Below, one piece after another: positions 16,560-25,912 of a DNA stretch of 64,000 nt. The stretch lies in assembly GCA_963834445.1 (NCBI GenBank), contig CAWIBU010000008.1, forward strand, positions 186,001 through 250,000, in the 5' to 3' direction. The notes below the pieces were generated by a model that saw only the letters and a program-made list of their open reading frames with translations, was not told where the DNA came from and searched no databases. This DNA is from PALSA-350 sp963834445 (GTDB lineage: Bacteria > Acidobacteriota > Terriglobia > Terriglobales > Acidobacteriaceae). Every line of letters begins with the position of its first letter. The first letter of the stretch is position 1. The position numbers and the translations under genes were made by a program.

Positions 16560-17840
16560 TTAGCGCGCCGAACGGCGACGAGCTGCCGGCGCCTTAGCTG
16601 GCGGTTCCCCGTCGATGAGCGTAATCATCGGCGGATTGGCTGTGTAGGAATCGAACGTGGCGTCATAAGTAACCGTCACACCGATCGCGGGAACTGCCTT
16701 CAGCGGGGTCTTCATGGTGATCGTGAAGTCCGCCTTCTTGTTCTGCTTGGAGTCTTCGGTAACCGCGACCTGTACGGAGTCAGCCGTCGCCTCGATCACC
16801 ATGCCCGGCACCTGGACGCGTTGTCCCTTCATCACCGCCCAGACCTTCTCCGCATCCTCCGGCTTGCCGTTGAACAGGATGAACTCCTTGTCACCCAGGC
16901 TGAGCGACTTCAGATCCGGGGTGGAAGCGACGGTCTGCGCCGCCAGGTCGGCTGGCGAAGGCGGTGGCGGAGCGGGGGTGGGGTTGTACTCCGGCGGAGG
17001 AAAGAGGTTGGCCTTGGCCAGCGCCTGAATGGCAGGATAGCCGTCCATGCTGCCGTGGTACTTGTTGTAGAAATACTCCGCCGCCTTTTCAATCTGCGGC
17101 TTGGCCTGCGGCGGCGCAAACTGGGCTGCGCGGGTGAAGAACCAGACCGCATTCTTCAGATCGGGAGGCGTCTGCTGCGCGTACGCCTGTCCCAGCAGAT
17201 ACGTGTCATTGAGTCCGGCGCCCGTCTGCGTCATGGCTGGATCCGGATAGGCCTTCAGCTCATTGTTAAAGGCGGCAATGGCTCCAGCAAAATCTTTCTT
17301 GTTGGCATCATCCTGTGCGATCGCGCTGTCGAAGATGGGGGCGGTGGCCGCTTTCAATTTCTCGTAGTCCGCAGCCGACATGGTGGCCGACTTGGTTGCC
17401 GTCAAGCCAGTCTGTGACTGCGCGGCCGCCTTGTCGAGAATGGGTTGCGCATCCGCTGGCGTGGTCTTGGTATGCGCCTGCGATTCCTCAATGTATACCG
17501 AAATAGCGAGTGCCCGCAGATTGCCCGGATCGACCGCGAGCAGACGATCGGCCGCATCCAGCGTCTTGGTCATATCGCCCGCCTGCTGGTAGCTGGCCAT
17601 CAGAACTTCCAGCAAATCAACCTTTACCACCGAGTTCGGGTACTTGGTCAAAAATGCCTCAATGGCCGCAGCCTTCGCCGCCGGCGTCGATTGCCCAACT
17701 GCGTTGGTGTAGTCGTTGTACTCGGCGGGATCTTTGATGGTGATTTGACCGGACGAAGCGCCCTGGGCATAGACCATAGACACAGTGCCTGGCAAGATGG
17801 TGGCCAATGCCAACAAGGAAGCAAGGACGGACTTCTTCAT
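16560..17840 (-). CDS. Exported TPR-like protein of unknown function
   Basis: 426 residues with a signal peptide (residues 1-25, ending MVYAQ) and AGGAG before the start. Residues about 35-290 are helical pairs resembling tetratricopeptide repeats (for example AFLTKYPNSVVKVDLLEVL and ADRLLAVDPGNLRALAIS). A Pro-rich linker (NPTPAPPPPSPADL) joins a C-terminal beta-rich domain (about 320-410) and a basic end (ARRRSAR). TPR proteins act as scaffolds; no partner gene is adjacent. Exported TPR proteins of this build are frequent in Acidobacteriota, but the function is not known. Confidence 0.75.
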   Translation of the reverse strand: MKKSVLASLLALATILPGTVSMVYAQGASSGQITIKDPAEYNDYTNAVGQSTPAAKAAAIEAFLTKYPNSVVKVDLLEVLMASYQQAGDMTKTLDAADRLLAVDPGNLRALAISVYIEESQAHTKTTPADAQPILDKAAAQSQTGLTATKSATMSAADYEKLKAATAPIFDSAIAQDDANKKDFAGAIAAFNNELKAYPDPAMTQTGAGLNDTYLLGQAYAQQTPPDLKNAVWFFTRAAQFAPPQAKPQIEKAAEYFYNKYHGSMDGYPAIQALAKANLFPPPEYNPTPAPPPPSPADLAAQTVASTPDLKSLSLGDKEFILFNGKPEDAEKVWAVMKGQRVQVPGMVIEATADSVQVAVTEDSKQNKKADFTITMKTPLKAVPAIGVTVTYDATFDSYTANPPMITLIDGEPPAKAPAARRRSAR

Positions 17841-18091
17841 GCAACGCTCCTAAGAGATGCGGGAATCGGGGAAACACAGAAATCTACAATCATCACGATA
17901 CAGTCGAAAGTCTCTCATCTTGAAATGGGATGCCAGCCAGAAAAATCAAACCAGGACTAAACGCTTTGATCCGTCGCTTTACGGGCAGACCTCGGCAAAA
18001 AAACCCGAAGTCATTCCGATGAGCTGTGGAAGGATTATAGAAACGGTTGTCGCTTCTGACAAGTAAACGAATCTGCGCGAGGTAGCAAGCA

Positions 18092-18814
18092 ATGAATGAA
18101 AAATCTCTGGACACTCAGGTAGCCGTGGTCACGGGCGCAGCACGCGGCATCGGCGAGGCCATCGCACGGCAACTCGCAAACATGGGCGCCACCGTCGTGC
18201 TCACCGCGCGTGACCACGCCCGGCTGGCGCAGGTAAAAGCGATTATTGAGCAACAAGCTGGCAAGGCGATCGTGGCGCCTTGCGACCTCACGGATGCGAA
18301 AGCCGTTGCCGCGCTGGGCGAGCGGGTCAACCAGGAGTACGGCCGCTGCGACATCCTGGTCAACAATGCCGGCATCGGCGTGCTCCGCAAACCGCTGGTC
18401 GAGCTTGCCGTCGAAGATTGGGACCAGATGATGCACACCAACCTGCGGGCCCCTTACCTGATGATTCGCGCGTTGGCCCCGTTGATGATCGCTGCCCGTT
18501 CCGGGCACATCATCAACATTTCGTCCCTCGCGGGCAAAAATGCTCTCCCCGAGGGCGCCGCCTATGCTGCCTCCAAGTGGGGACTCAATGGGCTCACTTA
18601 TTCGATCGCCGAGGAACTGCGGCAATCGAACGTGCGCGTCTCCGTGATCGCGCCAGGCTCGGTGAATACGAAGTTCGGGTCTCCGGGAAGTGGTAAAGAT
18701 CCCAAACGGATGATTCAACCAGAGGATGTAGCCGGGGTGGTCGCGATGCTGGTGACCCAGGCCCCTACCTCCTTCGTCAGCGAAGTCCTGCTGCGCCCAA
18801 CCATGAAACCTTAG
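18092..18814 (+). CDS. SDR-family oxidoreductase (FabG-like)
   Basis: NAD(P)-dependent short-chain dehydrogenase/reductase. 240 residues. The cofactor loop TGAARGIG is at about 11-18, NNAG at about 88-91, the catalytic Ser near 144-145 and YAASK at about 158-162. Closest by pattern to 3-oxoacyl-ACP reductases, but it lacks a fatty-acid gene context, so the substrate is open. GAGG is 12 bases before the ATG. Confidence 0.88.
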   Translation: MNEKSLDTQVAVVTGAARGIGEAIARQLANMGATVVLTARDHARLAQVKAIIEQQAGKAIVAPCDLTDAKAVAALGERVNQEYGRCDILVNNAGIGVLRKPLVELAVEDWDQMMHTNLRAPYLMIRALAPLMIAARSGHIINISSLAGKNALPEGAAYAASKWGLNGLTYSIAEELRQSNVRVSVIAPGSVNTKFGSPGSGKDPKRMIQPEDVAGVVAMLVTQAPTSFVSEVLLRPTMKP

Positions 18815-18853
18815 CGCCCCGCCCGCAAAAGGCTGGTCCCTCAACTACCCCTC

Positions 18854-19025
18854 CGTCCTGCCCACAAAAGGTGGGGGGCCGCTTGACCCGGATTACCTGT
18901 ACGGTATCCATTCGACGGCAGCGCGTGCGGCTTTCTGTAAGGAAAGCCGCATGAAGGTAGGCGAGTTCACTCAGCTTCACAGGAAATCCGGGGCAAGCGG
19001 CCATCCACCCTTAGTGGACAGGACG
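18854..19025. repeat. Long imperfect palindrome enclosing structured element copy 4
   Basis: Arms 18854-18900 and 18979-19025 pair over 47 bases with several mismatches. The inner part holds the hairpin TGCGGCTTTC...GAAAGCCGCA also seen in copies 1-3, and the core arms CCGGATTACCTGT/ACAGGAAATCCGG correspond to their outer stem with changed bases. The left arm also carries a small hairpin CCCAC/GTGGG. Confidence 0.7.
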
Positions 19026-19376
19026 TAGGGGTCGTAGAAGGACGTTCACTTGTTACCCAGATCTATCCAGGATCACGATCCTGCCCGGGATCACATAAAC
19101 ACAATATCTTGATGGGTTTACCCCAAACTATCGCGCCTTTTCGGTTAACTATGTGCCCCAAACGTTACTTGTAACCCTCCAGCAGCCGGGCTAGCCTCCT
19201 ATATAACGTTCCGTTACGGGAATTACCTACTTGGTTATCGTCATCCGGCCCACGCATTGGGTTGTGCACGGTTTATCCACAACATGTTGGGGTCTCTATG
19301 TTGCTTGATCGGAACATGAACGCTAGAGTCTTGCTAAGGCCAGTCGTCACCCCAGGGAGACGAGAGGAATACGTCC
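19026..19376. other. smc upstream region, AT-richer, with one DnaA-box match
   Basis: 350 bases without a gene. Less GC-rich than its surroundings. One perfect DnaA-box match TTATCCACA lies at 19273-19281. One to two matches would be expected by chance in the window, so it is weak evidence. The region just before smc contains GAGAGGAA, an acceptable ribosome-binding site. Confidence 0.5.
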
Positions 19377-22300
19377 ATGCTCAAGCTTAAAAAGATCCAG
19401 ATGCTCGGCTTCAAGTCCTTCTGTGATCGCACGGAGGTCACGCTCCCTGGCCAGGGGATCGCCGTGGTCGTAGGGCCCAACGGGTGTGGTAAATCGAACA
19501 TCCTCGACGCTGTCAGCTGGGTACTGGGCGAGCAGTCCGCCAAGAGCCTGCGCGGCACCAAAATGGAAGACGTCATTTTCGCCGGCACCCGGGAACGCAA
19601 ATCGCTGGGCATGGCCGAGGTCTCTCTGTCGCTGATCGATCCCGAAGCCTACGCGGACGGCCCGTTGCTTGAGGCGCCCGAAACCGTCACCGAAGAAGGC
19701 GACTGGGACGAAGACAAAAATCGCGCCGAACGAGCCGCCGAAACCGAAGAGAGCATCGCGGAAGTGCAGCCCGGCACCATCCTCGAAGGCGAAGAAACGG
19801 CCACCGTGGCGCCACCCGAAATGACCGCCGAACAAACGGCGGACGCAGCCAACCCGGTGGTCCTCAAAATCCGCCGCCGGCGCTTCCAACGCACGCCCGC
19901 GCGCCATGGCGAAATCGTCGTCACCCGGCGGCTCTTCCGCACCGGCGAGAGCGAATATCTGCTTAACGGCAAGCTCTGCCGCCTGCGCGATATCCAGGAC
20001 ATCTTCATGGGCACCGGGCTCGGTCCGGAATCCTATGCCATCATCGAGCAGGAGCGCATCGGGCAACTGCTCTCCTCCAAGCCCCATGACCGCCGCGCGA
20101 TCATCGAAGAAGCCGCCGGCATCACCCGCTTCAAAACCCGCAAGCGGCTCTCTGAGCTGCGCCTGGAGCAAGCCAAACAGAACCTGGCCCGCGTCGACGA
20201 CATCTTCGAAGAAGTCACGCGCCAGATGGGCACCCTCAAACGCCAGGCCGTGAAGGCAGAACGCTACGCCGCGCTGCGCGATGAGATGCGCGCCCGTCTG
20301 CGCGTCGTCCTCGCCAGCCGCATTACCCAAATGGATGCCGAGCAGGCCGCCCTGACCGTGGAGATCGCCACCCTGGGCGCGCAAATCGAACAAGGCAGCG
20401 AGCAGGTCGGTTCGCTCGAAGAGGAATATTCCGTAGGCATGGCGCGCGGCTACCAGCTCGACGCCTCCGCCAAGGACGCCAACGCCCGCGCCAACCAGTC
20501 TTCGGTCGAGCTGGAGCGCGCCACCACGCGCGAGATCGCCAATCAGGAGCGCATCGCAGAACTGCAGACCCGCGCCGCCGCCGGCGCCGCCGAGCTGGAA
20601 CAGGCCCGTCTCCACCTGCAGGGATTAATCGTCGAGCGTGAGTCGCACCGAAGCTTTCTCGAGACCGCAGCCGCCGAGGCCGCTGGTGTCCGCGAAGAAT
20701 CAAGGTCTCGTCAGGAACAGGCGCGCGAGGCCGCCGAAGCCGTCAATGGAGCTGAGCAGCGGCTCGAAGCCGCACGGCGTTACGCCATGCAACTGCTCAC
20801 CCAGGCCGGTCAGGCGCGCAACCAAACCATGCATGCGGAAGAGTCCTTAACCGCACTGGAACAGGATGCGGAGCGGCTCGCCGGTGAAATCTCGGCAGCC
20901 AGCGCAGAACTGGCATCGCTCGGCTCCGAGCGCGGCCAGGTCTCGATGAAATTCGAAACCGTGACCGAGCAGTTGCAGCGCCTGGAAAGCGAGCTCGCTT
21001 CCCTGCGCTCCGAAACCGAAACCAGGCGCAGCGAAGAGAGTGAAGCCAAGCTGAACGGGGATCGCTTGCGCGCCGAGTTGGCGACGTTGAGTGGACGCCG
21101 CAATTCCCTGCAGTCGCTCATCCACGAGCACAGCTATTCCACCGACACCGTGCGCAAGCTGTTGAAGTCGAATTCCCTGGGCGGCGGCCTGGCGCCGGTG
21201 GGTACTCTGGCTGACTTTCTTGAGGTCAATGCGGAATACGAAACCGTGGTGGATTCTTTTCTGCGTGACGAGCTCAACTACATCGTGGTCACCAGCTGGG
21301 ATGCTGCCCATGAAGGCATGCGTCTGCTCAAGAGCGATGTTGACGGCAGGGCGACTTTCCTCGTCCACCCCGATGATTCACAGGCCAAGTTTTCCTTCGC
21401 CGGCGACGCCCGCGATGGCGAGCAGAGCCGGGCGGGTGTGGTGCGGCTAAAGGACTGCATCCGGGTGCTGGACGGCTTCGGCCGCTCGCTCGAAGTGATT
21501 CTGCCCAAACTGCGCGATGGCTTCGTCACCCCCAATGCGGATCTGGCAAAATCCCTGGCGCTCGAAAATCCAGATGCCTTTTTTCTCGCTCCCTCCGGCG
21601 AGTGCTTTCACAACGTGACTGTTACCGGCGGCAAGCCCAGCCTGGAAGGTCCGCTGGCCCTGAAGGGCGAGCTGCGCGAGACGCAAAAGAAACTGGACCT
21701 GGTGGAAGCGGAGCTGGCGCAGACAGAAATCACCGCCGCTTCCCTCGCCCGCCTGCTGAGCCAGTTGGCCGCTCGCTTTGAGAGCATCAGCGAAGAGCGC
21801 CGCACGGCCGAGCGGGAAAGCGCCAACCAAAGTGCCGCCCTGCGGCAAATGGATGCGGAAGTTGCCCGCCTCGAACGGCGTCTCGATGACTGGGTCGTGC
21901 AAAGCGAGCGCAATAAAGACCTGCGCAACGTGCGCCAAACGCTGATCGAGGAAAAGCGCGAAGAAGTCGCCCGGCTCGAAGCCGAACATTCTGCCGCCGA
22001 GACCAAAGTCGAAGCCTTGCAGCAGAGCATGGAAGAGTTGCGCCGTCAGCGTGAGCAGGCGCAGCAACAGGCGGCCGCGGTCTCGGCCACGCTGGCCGGT
22101 CTGGAAGAACGCAGCCGGGGCGCAGAAGCAGCCTTTACCCGTATCGATCGCATGTACGGCGATCTGGAACGGCGCGTCAATCAACTGGAACAACAACTGG
22201 CCTCGGCCACGGCGGAAGAACACCAGCGCACCCGGGAAAACGAAAGCCTGGCGGTCGAGCGTGAGCGCCTCGCCGAAGTGCGCCGCGCGGCGCTCGAAGA

Positions 22301-23252
22301 AGCCGCCCAGTCCACCGAAGAAGCCAAAGAATTGCGCGAGCAACTCAAAGAGCTCGATCACCACCTCAAGGCGCTACGCTCCGAGATGGATAGTTTCCGC
22401 GAGGCACGCAGCACCCGCAGCGCCCACACGGCCAAGCTGGCCGTCGAACTCGAATACCTGGAAGCCGCCTGTGTCAGCGACCTCGGCATTGAAGCCACTG
22501 AGCTCCGCCACGCAGAAGATATCCCCCGCCTCGAAGGCGAAGGCCTCGCCGAAGAAGACGAAGCCTGTCGCGGCCTGAAGCAAAAACTCGAAGCCATGGG
22601 CCCGGTCAACATGATGGCGCTCGAAGAGTACAAAGAGACGGCCGAGCGCCACGGCTTCCTCGAAGCCCAGCGCAAAGACCTGGTCGATGCCATTGAGAAT
22701 ACGCAGTCGACCATCCGCGAGATCGATCAGATCACCCGCCAGAAGTTCGACGAAGCCTTCGCCCGCATCAACCAGAACTTTAGCGAGACCTTCACCAGTC
22801 TCTTCAGCGGCGGCCAGGGCTTTATGCGTTTGACCGACGAAGAGAACACGGCCGAAAGCGGCATCGACATCGTGGCCTCACCGCCGGGTAAAAAGCTGCA
22901 AAATGTCCTGCTGCTTTCAGGTGGAGAAAAAGCGCTCACCGCGCTCGCGCTGCTGGTCGGCATTTTCAAATACGCCCCCAGCCCCTTCTGCGTGCTCGAC
23001 GAAGTCGATGCGCCGCTCGATGAAACCAACGTCGGCCGGTTGGCGGAGATGATCAAAGGCATGAGCAGCGAAACGCAGTTCCTGTTGGTGACTCACTCCA
23101 AGCGCATGATGACCGCGGCCGACCTGATCTACGGCGTCACCATGCAGGAGCCGGGCGTTTCCAAACTCGTCTCCGTGCGCCTGAGCGGCGACGATGCCAG
23201 CCACAACCGCACGCGCGACCGCATGCCGGAGCGCCGTCTGGCCATGGCCTGA
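19377..23252 (+). CDS. smc: Chromosome segregation ATPase SMC with an acidic insertion
   Basis: Condensin core subunit that compacts and orients the chromosome. 1291 residues, about 100 more than usual. Walker A GPNGCGKSN at 33-41; coiled coils about 240-580 and 750-1080; hinge about 590-745; signature LLSGGEKAL near 1179-1187; Walker B CVLDEVDAPLDE near 1203-1214. Between the strand ending EVSLSLID (residue 88) and HGEIVVTRRLF (about 177), where other SMCs have a short loop, there is an 85-90 residue insertion. Most of it is acidic and low-complexity; the last part (KIRRRRFQRTP) is basic. No scpA or scpB gene is adjacent. Confidence 0.96.
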   Translation: MLKLKKIQMLGFKSFCDRTEVTLPGQGIAVVVGPNGCGKSNILDAVSWVLGEQSAKSLRGTKMEDVIFAGTRERKSLGMAEVSLSLIDPEAYADGPLLEAPETVTEEGDWDEDKNRAERAAETEESIAEVQPGTILEGEETATVAPPEMTAEQTADAANPVVLKIRRRRFQRTPARHGEIVVTRRLFRTGESEYLLNGKLCRLRDIQDIFMGTGLGPESYAIIEQERIGQLLSSKPHDRRAIIEEAAGITRFKTRKRLSELRLEQAKQNLARVDDIFEEVTRQMGTLKRQAVKAERYAALRDEMRARLRVVLASRITQMDAEQAALTVEIATLGAQIEQGSEQVGSLEEEYSVGMARGYQLDASAKDANARANQSSVELERATTREIANQERIAELQTRAAAGAAELEQARLHLQGLIVERESHRSFLETAAAEAAGVREESRSRQEQAREAAEAVNGAEQRLEAARRYAMQLLTQAGQARNQTMHAEESLTALEQDAERLAGEISAASAELASLGSERGQVSMKFETVTEQLQRLESELASLRSETETRRSEESEAKLNGDRLRAELATLSGRRNSLQSLIHEHSYSTDTVRKLLKSNSLGGGLAPVGTLADFLEVNAEYETVVDSFLRDELNYIVVTSWDAAHEGMRLLKSDVDGRATFLVHPDDSQAKFSFAGDARDGEQSRAGVVRLKDCIRVLDGFGRSLEVILPKLRDGFVTPNADLAKSLALENPDAFFLAPSGECFHNVTVTGGKPSLEGPLALKGELRETQKKLDLVEAELAQTEITAASLARLLSQLAARFESISEERRTAERESANQSAALRQMDAEVARLERRLDDWVVQSERNKDLRNVRQTLIEEKREEVARLEAEHSAAETKVEALQQSMEELRRQREQAQQQAAAVSATLAGLEERSRGAEAAFTRIDRMYGDLERRVNQLEQQLASATAEEHQRTRENESLAVERERLAEVRRAALEEAAQSTEEAKELREQLKELDHHLKALRSEMDSFREARSTRSAHTAKLAVELEYLEAACVSDLGIEATELRHAEDIPRLEGEGLAEEDEACRGLKQKLEAMGPVNMMALEEYKETAERHGFLEAQRKDLVDAIENTQSTIREIDQITRQKFDEAFARINQNFSETFTSLFSGGQGFMRLTDEENTAESGIDIVASPPGKKLQNVLLLSGGEKALTALALLVGIFKYAPSPFCVLDEVDAPLDETNVGRLAEMIKGMSSETQFLLVTHSKRMMTAADLIYGVTMQEPGVSKLVSVRLSGDDASHNRTRDRMPERRLAMA

Positions 23253-23300
23253 TGCCGCTTCCGCGCGCTGCGTCAAACGCCTATTCTCCCCACAATGCAC

Positions 23301-23328
23301 TTGACAGTCTTGGGTCCAGCGTGAGAAT
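23301..23328 (+). promoter_or_regulatory. Possible sigma-70 promoter for purC
   Basis: A consensus -35 TTGACA (23301-23306) and, 16 bases later, GAGAAT (four of six -10 matches). 100 bases upstream of the purC start. Confidence 0.35.
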
Positions 23329-23427
23329 TCGCTTGCGCTAGCGGCCCTTTCTGTAGTTTTCCTGCGTTGACAAAGCCGTCGCCACCTCGGACAATCGGAA
23401 AGTCATTCCTCTCCCGAGGCGCAAACT

Positions 23428-24339
23428 TTGCCGACGCTCATTGCCACCGAATTCGAAGATTTGGAACTTTACGCGCGGGGCAAAGTGCGTGATCTTTACT
23501 CGGTGGGTGATCTGCTGTTGCTGGTTGCAACCGATCGCATCTCCGCCTTCGACCACGTGCTGGCCACGGGGATCCCCGGCAAGGGCCGGGTACTCACACA
23601 GATTTCTCTCTTCTGGTTTGACTTGCTGCGCGATCTTGTTCCCAATCACCTGGTCACTGCGGACGTTGATCAATACCCTGCGCAATTAAAACCCTATGCC
23701 AATGAATTGCGCGACCGCTCGATGCTGGTCAATCGTGCCCGCATGTTTCCCGCGGAATGTGTGGTCCGCGGCTACCTGTCAGGATCGGGCTGGAAAGATT
23801 ACACCCGGACAGGCAAGATTTGCGGCATTGCCTTACCCTCGGGGATGCGCGAGTCAGAGCGTTTGCCGGAGCCAATTTTTACCCCCGCAACCAAAAGCAT
23901 GAGCGGCGAGCACGACGAAAATATTTCGTTCGATACCATGGTGGCGCGCGTCGGCGGTGACAAGGCAGAAGAGCTGCGCCGCCTCAGCCTCGCGATTTAC
24001 GCTAAAGCTTCTGACCATGCGTTCGCGCGGGGATTGATTCTTGCCGATACCAAATTTGAATTTGGCATGACCGCGAAAGGCATCGTACTGGCCGATGAAG
24101 TGTTGACCCCGGACTCGTCTCGCTTCTGGCCCAGTGAGGGCTATCATCCCGGGGCGGCCCAGCCGTCATTCGACAAGCAGTTTGTGCGCGACTATCTTGA
24201 AACCATCGGCTGGAACAAGCAGCCGCCGGCGCCGGCTCTCCCCGGCAACGTCGTGCGCCAGACACAAGAGAAATATGAGCAGGCGTTAGAACTGCTCACC
24301 GGGCCTGCGCTCAAAGAAATTTCCCGGCCCTCGTTTTAG
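23428..24339 (+). CDS. purC: Phosphoribosylaminoimidazole-succinocarboxamide synthase
   Basis: Purine biosynthesis: joins aspartate to CAIR using ATP, giving SAICAR. 303 residues, the length of the longer PurC type seen in yeast and many bacteria. Visible motifs: the N-terminal GKVRDLY, DRISAFD, the VVRGYLSGSGWKDY segment, and the C-terminal DEVLTPDSSRFWP. The start is TTG with GAGG about 10 bases upstream. Followed at 11 bases by cvpA, a combination common in purine operons. Confidence 0.95.
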   Translation: MPTLIATEFEDLELYARGKVRDLYSVGDLLLLVATDRISAFDHVLATGIPGKGRVLTQISLFWFDLLRDLVPNHLVTADVDQYPAQLKPYANELRDRSMLVNRARMFPAECVVRGYLSGSGWKDYTRTGKICGIALPSGMRESERLPEPIFTPATKSMSGEHDENISFDTMVARVGGDKAEELRRLSLAIYAKASDHAFARGLILADTKFEFGMTAKGIVLADEVLTPDSSRFWPSEGYHPGAAQPSFDKQFVRDYLETIGWNKQPPAPALPGNVVRQTQEKYEQALELLTGPALKEISRPSF

Positions 24340-24350
24340 AAAGCAAACGG

Positions 24351-24860
24351 ATGAACCTGGCCGACCTGCTGATCGTTGTTGTGCTGGTAGTCTCGGTGGT
24401 CTCCGCATTTGTCAAAGGATTTTTTGTCGAAGTGTTCTCGTTAGCCGGTGTCATACTAGGGCTCTTCGTCGCGGCGGCAAATTACGGAAGAGCGGCCCCC
24501 TGGGTTTTGCGCGTGGTCGAGAACCGGCAGGTGGCGAACCTGATTGCTTTCGTAGTGATTGCGCTGCTGGTGATGGTGTTAGCGGGCCTCGCAGGTCGTT
24601 TGCTCCGCAGTGTGGTGCGCGGCGTCGGCCTGGGAATCGTGGATCGCCTGTTGGGCGCCGCGTTTGGGTTGGTAAAGGGTTGTATCGTGGTGACGCTTGT
24701 TCTCATGGGGGTGGTTGCTTTTTTACCCCGGCAGGACTGGTTGATGAGCTCCCGGCTGGCCCCGGTATTTTTAAACGCGGCCCATGGTGGCTCCCATGTT
24801 GTACCGTTTGCCTTGGGAGAAGAGATACGTCAGGGGCTCGAAGCGCTACGAATTACTTAG
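24351..24860 (+). CDS. CvpA-family membrane protein
   Basis: Four-helix inner-membrane protein (about 3-21, 27-47, 60-82, 102-125), 169 residues. CvpA is required for colicin V production in E. coli and affects envelope integrity. Begins with NLADLLIVVVLVVSVVSAFVKGF, the family pattern of an Asp and a conserved Gly-Phe at the end of helix one. Cotranscribed with purC and probably with the following small HTH gene. Confidence 0.85.
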   Translation: MNLADLLIVVVLVVSVVSAFVKGFFVEVFSLAGVILGLFVAAANYGRAAPWVLRVVENRQVANLIAFVVIALLVMVLAGLAGRLLRSVVRGVGLGIVDRLLGAAFGLVKGCIVVTLVLMGVVAFLPRQDWLMSSRLAPVFLNAAHGGSHVVPFALGEEIRQGLEALRIT

Positions 24861-24915
24861 GCGAGACCAACATAAACCCGGCCGTGGAGCGGGTAGGAAA
24901 GAGAAAGAGGTTTTT

Positions 24916-25197
24916 GTGAAACGTGAGCTGGATAGTCTTGTGACGCAAATGCACGCCGGCGGCATTCATTACGACGAGGCAGTGCGTGAGTTCAAGCGGC
25001 GCTTCATTCTGGAAGTTTTGTCGCATCACAGGGGAAACCAGTGCAAAGCGGCTCGCGAGCTCAGCATGCACCGCAACACGCTTCGCCGTACCATCGCGGA
25101 ACTGCAACTTGATCCCGAACAAATTCGTAATGGGCTCAAGCGTCCGCCGCGCGGCGACCGCCCCGTCTTTGAGGCTAAACAATCGGTCCGTCCTTAG
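24916..25197 (+). CDS. Small Fis-type helix-turn-helix protein
   Basis: 93 residues from a GTG start with AGAGG 5 bases upstream; a longer frame starts inside cvpA. The core (about 20-60, FKRRFILEVLSHHRGNQCKA ARELSMHRNTLRRTI) is the Fis-type HTH that closes NtrC-family activators, here without receiver or AAA domains. Its last stop base overlaps the GTG start of the next gene. It may be a stand-alone nucleoid or transcription factor, as seen in some Acidobacteriota. Confidence 0.8.
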   Translation: MKRELDSLVTQMHAGGIHYDEAVREFKRRFILEVLSHHRGNQCKAARELSMHRNTLRRTIAELQLDPEQIRNGLKRPPRGDRPVFEAKQSVRP

Positions 25198-25898
25198 TGC
25201 CGGTACACGTTCGCGAAGGCTTTCGCTGGGACGATTGTGATGCTTATCTCTTCGACATAGACAGCACCTTGCTGCACGCCCACGGTGGGGTGCACTCCGA
25301 TGCCTTTTCCTCAAGCGTCGAAGCGGTGATGGGGCACCCGTTATCGATCGCAGGTATCCCCCTGCACGGCAGCACGGATACGGCGATCCTGCGCGACGCC
25401 TTTCGCTATGCCTCCATCCCCGATGAGATCTGGCAGCCGCGCCTCGAAGAGATTCTTGAGCGCATGCGCGAAACCGTGCTCGCCCGCCGAGAAAAGATGA
25501 GCGTGACCGTGCTCCCCGGCGTCCTTGCTATGCTGGCCTACCTCCAGAGCCGGGGTAAGACTTTGGGCGTAGCCACCGGCAACCTGGAGCAGATCGGATG
25601 GTTGAAAATCGAGATTGCCGGCCTGCGCGGCTTCTTTCGCTTCGGCGGTTTCAGCGATCGCCACGCCGCCCGCGCGGATATGATTGCCAACGCCCTCGCC
25701 GCCGGGCGATCACTCACCGGTCCCGAGGCAACGGTCTGCGTGATTGGCGACACGCCCCTCGACATCGCGGCTGCCCGGGCCAACGGCCTCCCAACCATTG
25801 CCGTCGCCACCGGCATCTTTTCCTACGAGGCGTTATTGCAGCACGACCCGGAGGTCTGCACCCCCACCCTCGCAGCCCTGCTGGCCTCAACTACTTAA
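25197..25898 (+). CDS. HAD-family phosphatase-like hydrolase
   Basis: Haloacid dehalogenase superfamily hydrolase with aspartate nucleophile in FDIDSTLL (motif I, about 18-25), the lysine-containing region around GKTLGVATGNLEQIG (motif II/III), and Asp in VIGDTPLDIAAARANG (motif IV, about 181-196). An alpha-helical cap lies between about 30 and 100, as in phosphoglycolate phosphatase. 233 residues; starts with GTG overlapping the upstream stop (TAGTG). Substrate not determined. Confidence 0.88.
   Translation: MPVHVREGFRWDDCDAYLFDIDSTLLHAHGGVHSDAFSSSVEAVMGHPLSIAGIPLHGSTDTAILRDAFRYASIPDEIWQPRLEEILERMRETVLARREKMSVTVLPGVLAMLAYLQSRGKTLGVATGNLEQIGWLKIEIAGLRGFFRFGGFSDRHAARADMIANALAAGRSLTGPEATVCVIGDTPLDIAAARANGLPTIAVATGIFSYEALLQHDPEVCTPTLAALLASTT
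25883..25898 (+). repeat. 16-bp direct repeat, first copy, at the HAD stop codon
   Basis: GGCCTCAACTACTTAA, ending in the stop codon, recurs exactly at 26056-26071, on the far side of the palindrome at 25913-26057. Confidence 0.85.
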
Positions 25899-25912
25899 CA
25901 TCTCGCGACGCT

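Noticed and set aside
19026..19376. Replication origin upstream of smc
   Set aside because: Only one DnaA box was found and no dnaA, dnaN or AT-rich unwinding repeats were seen.
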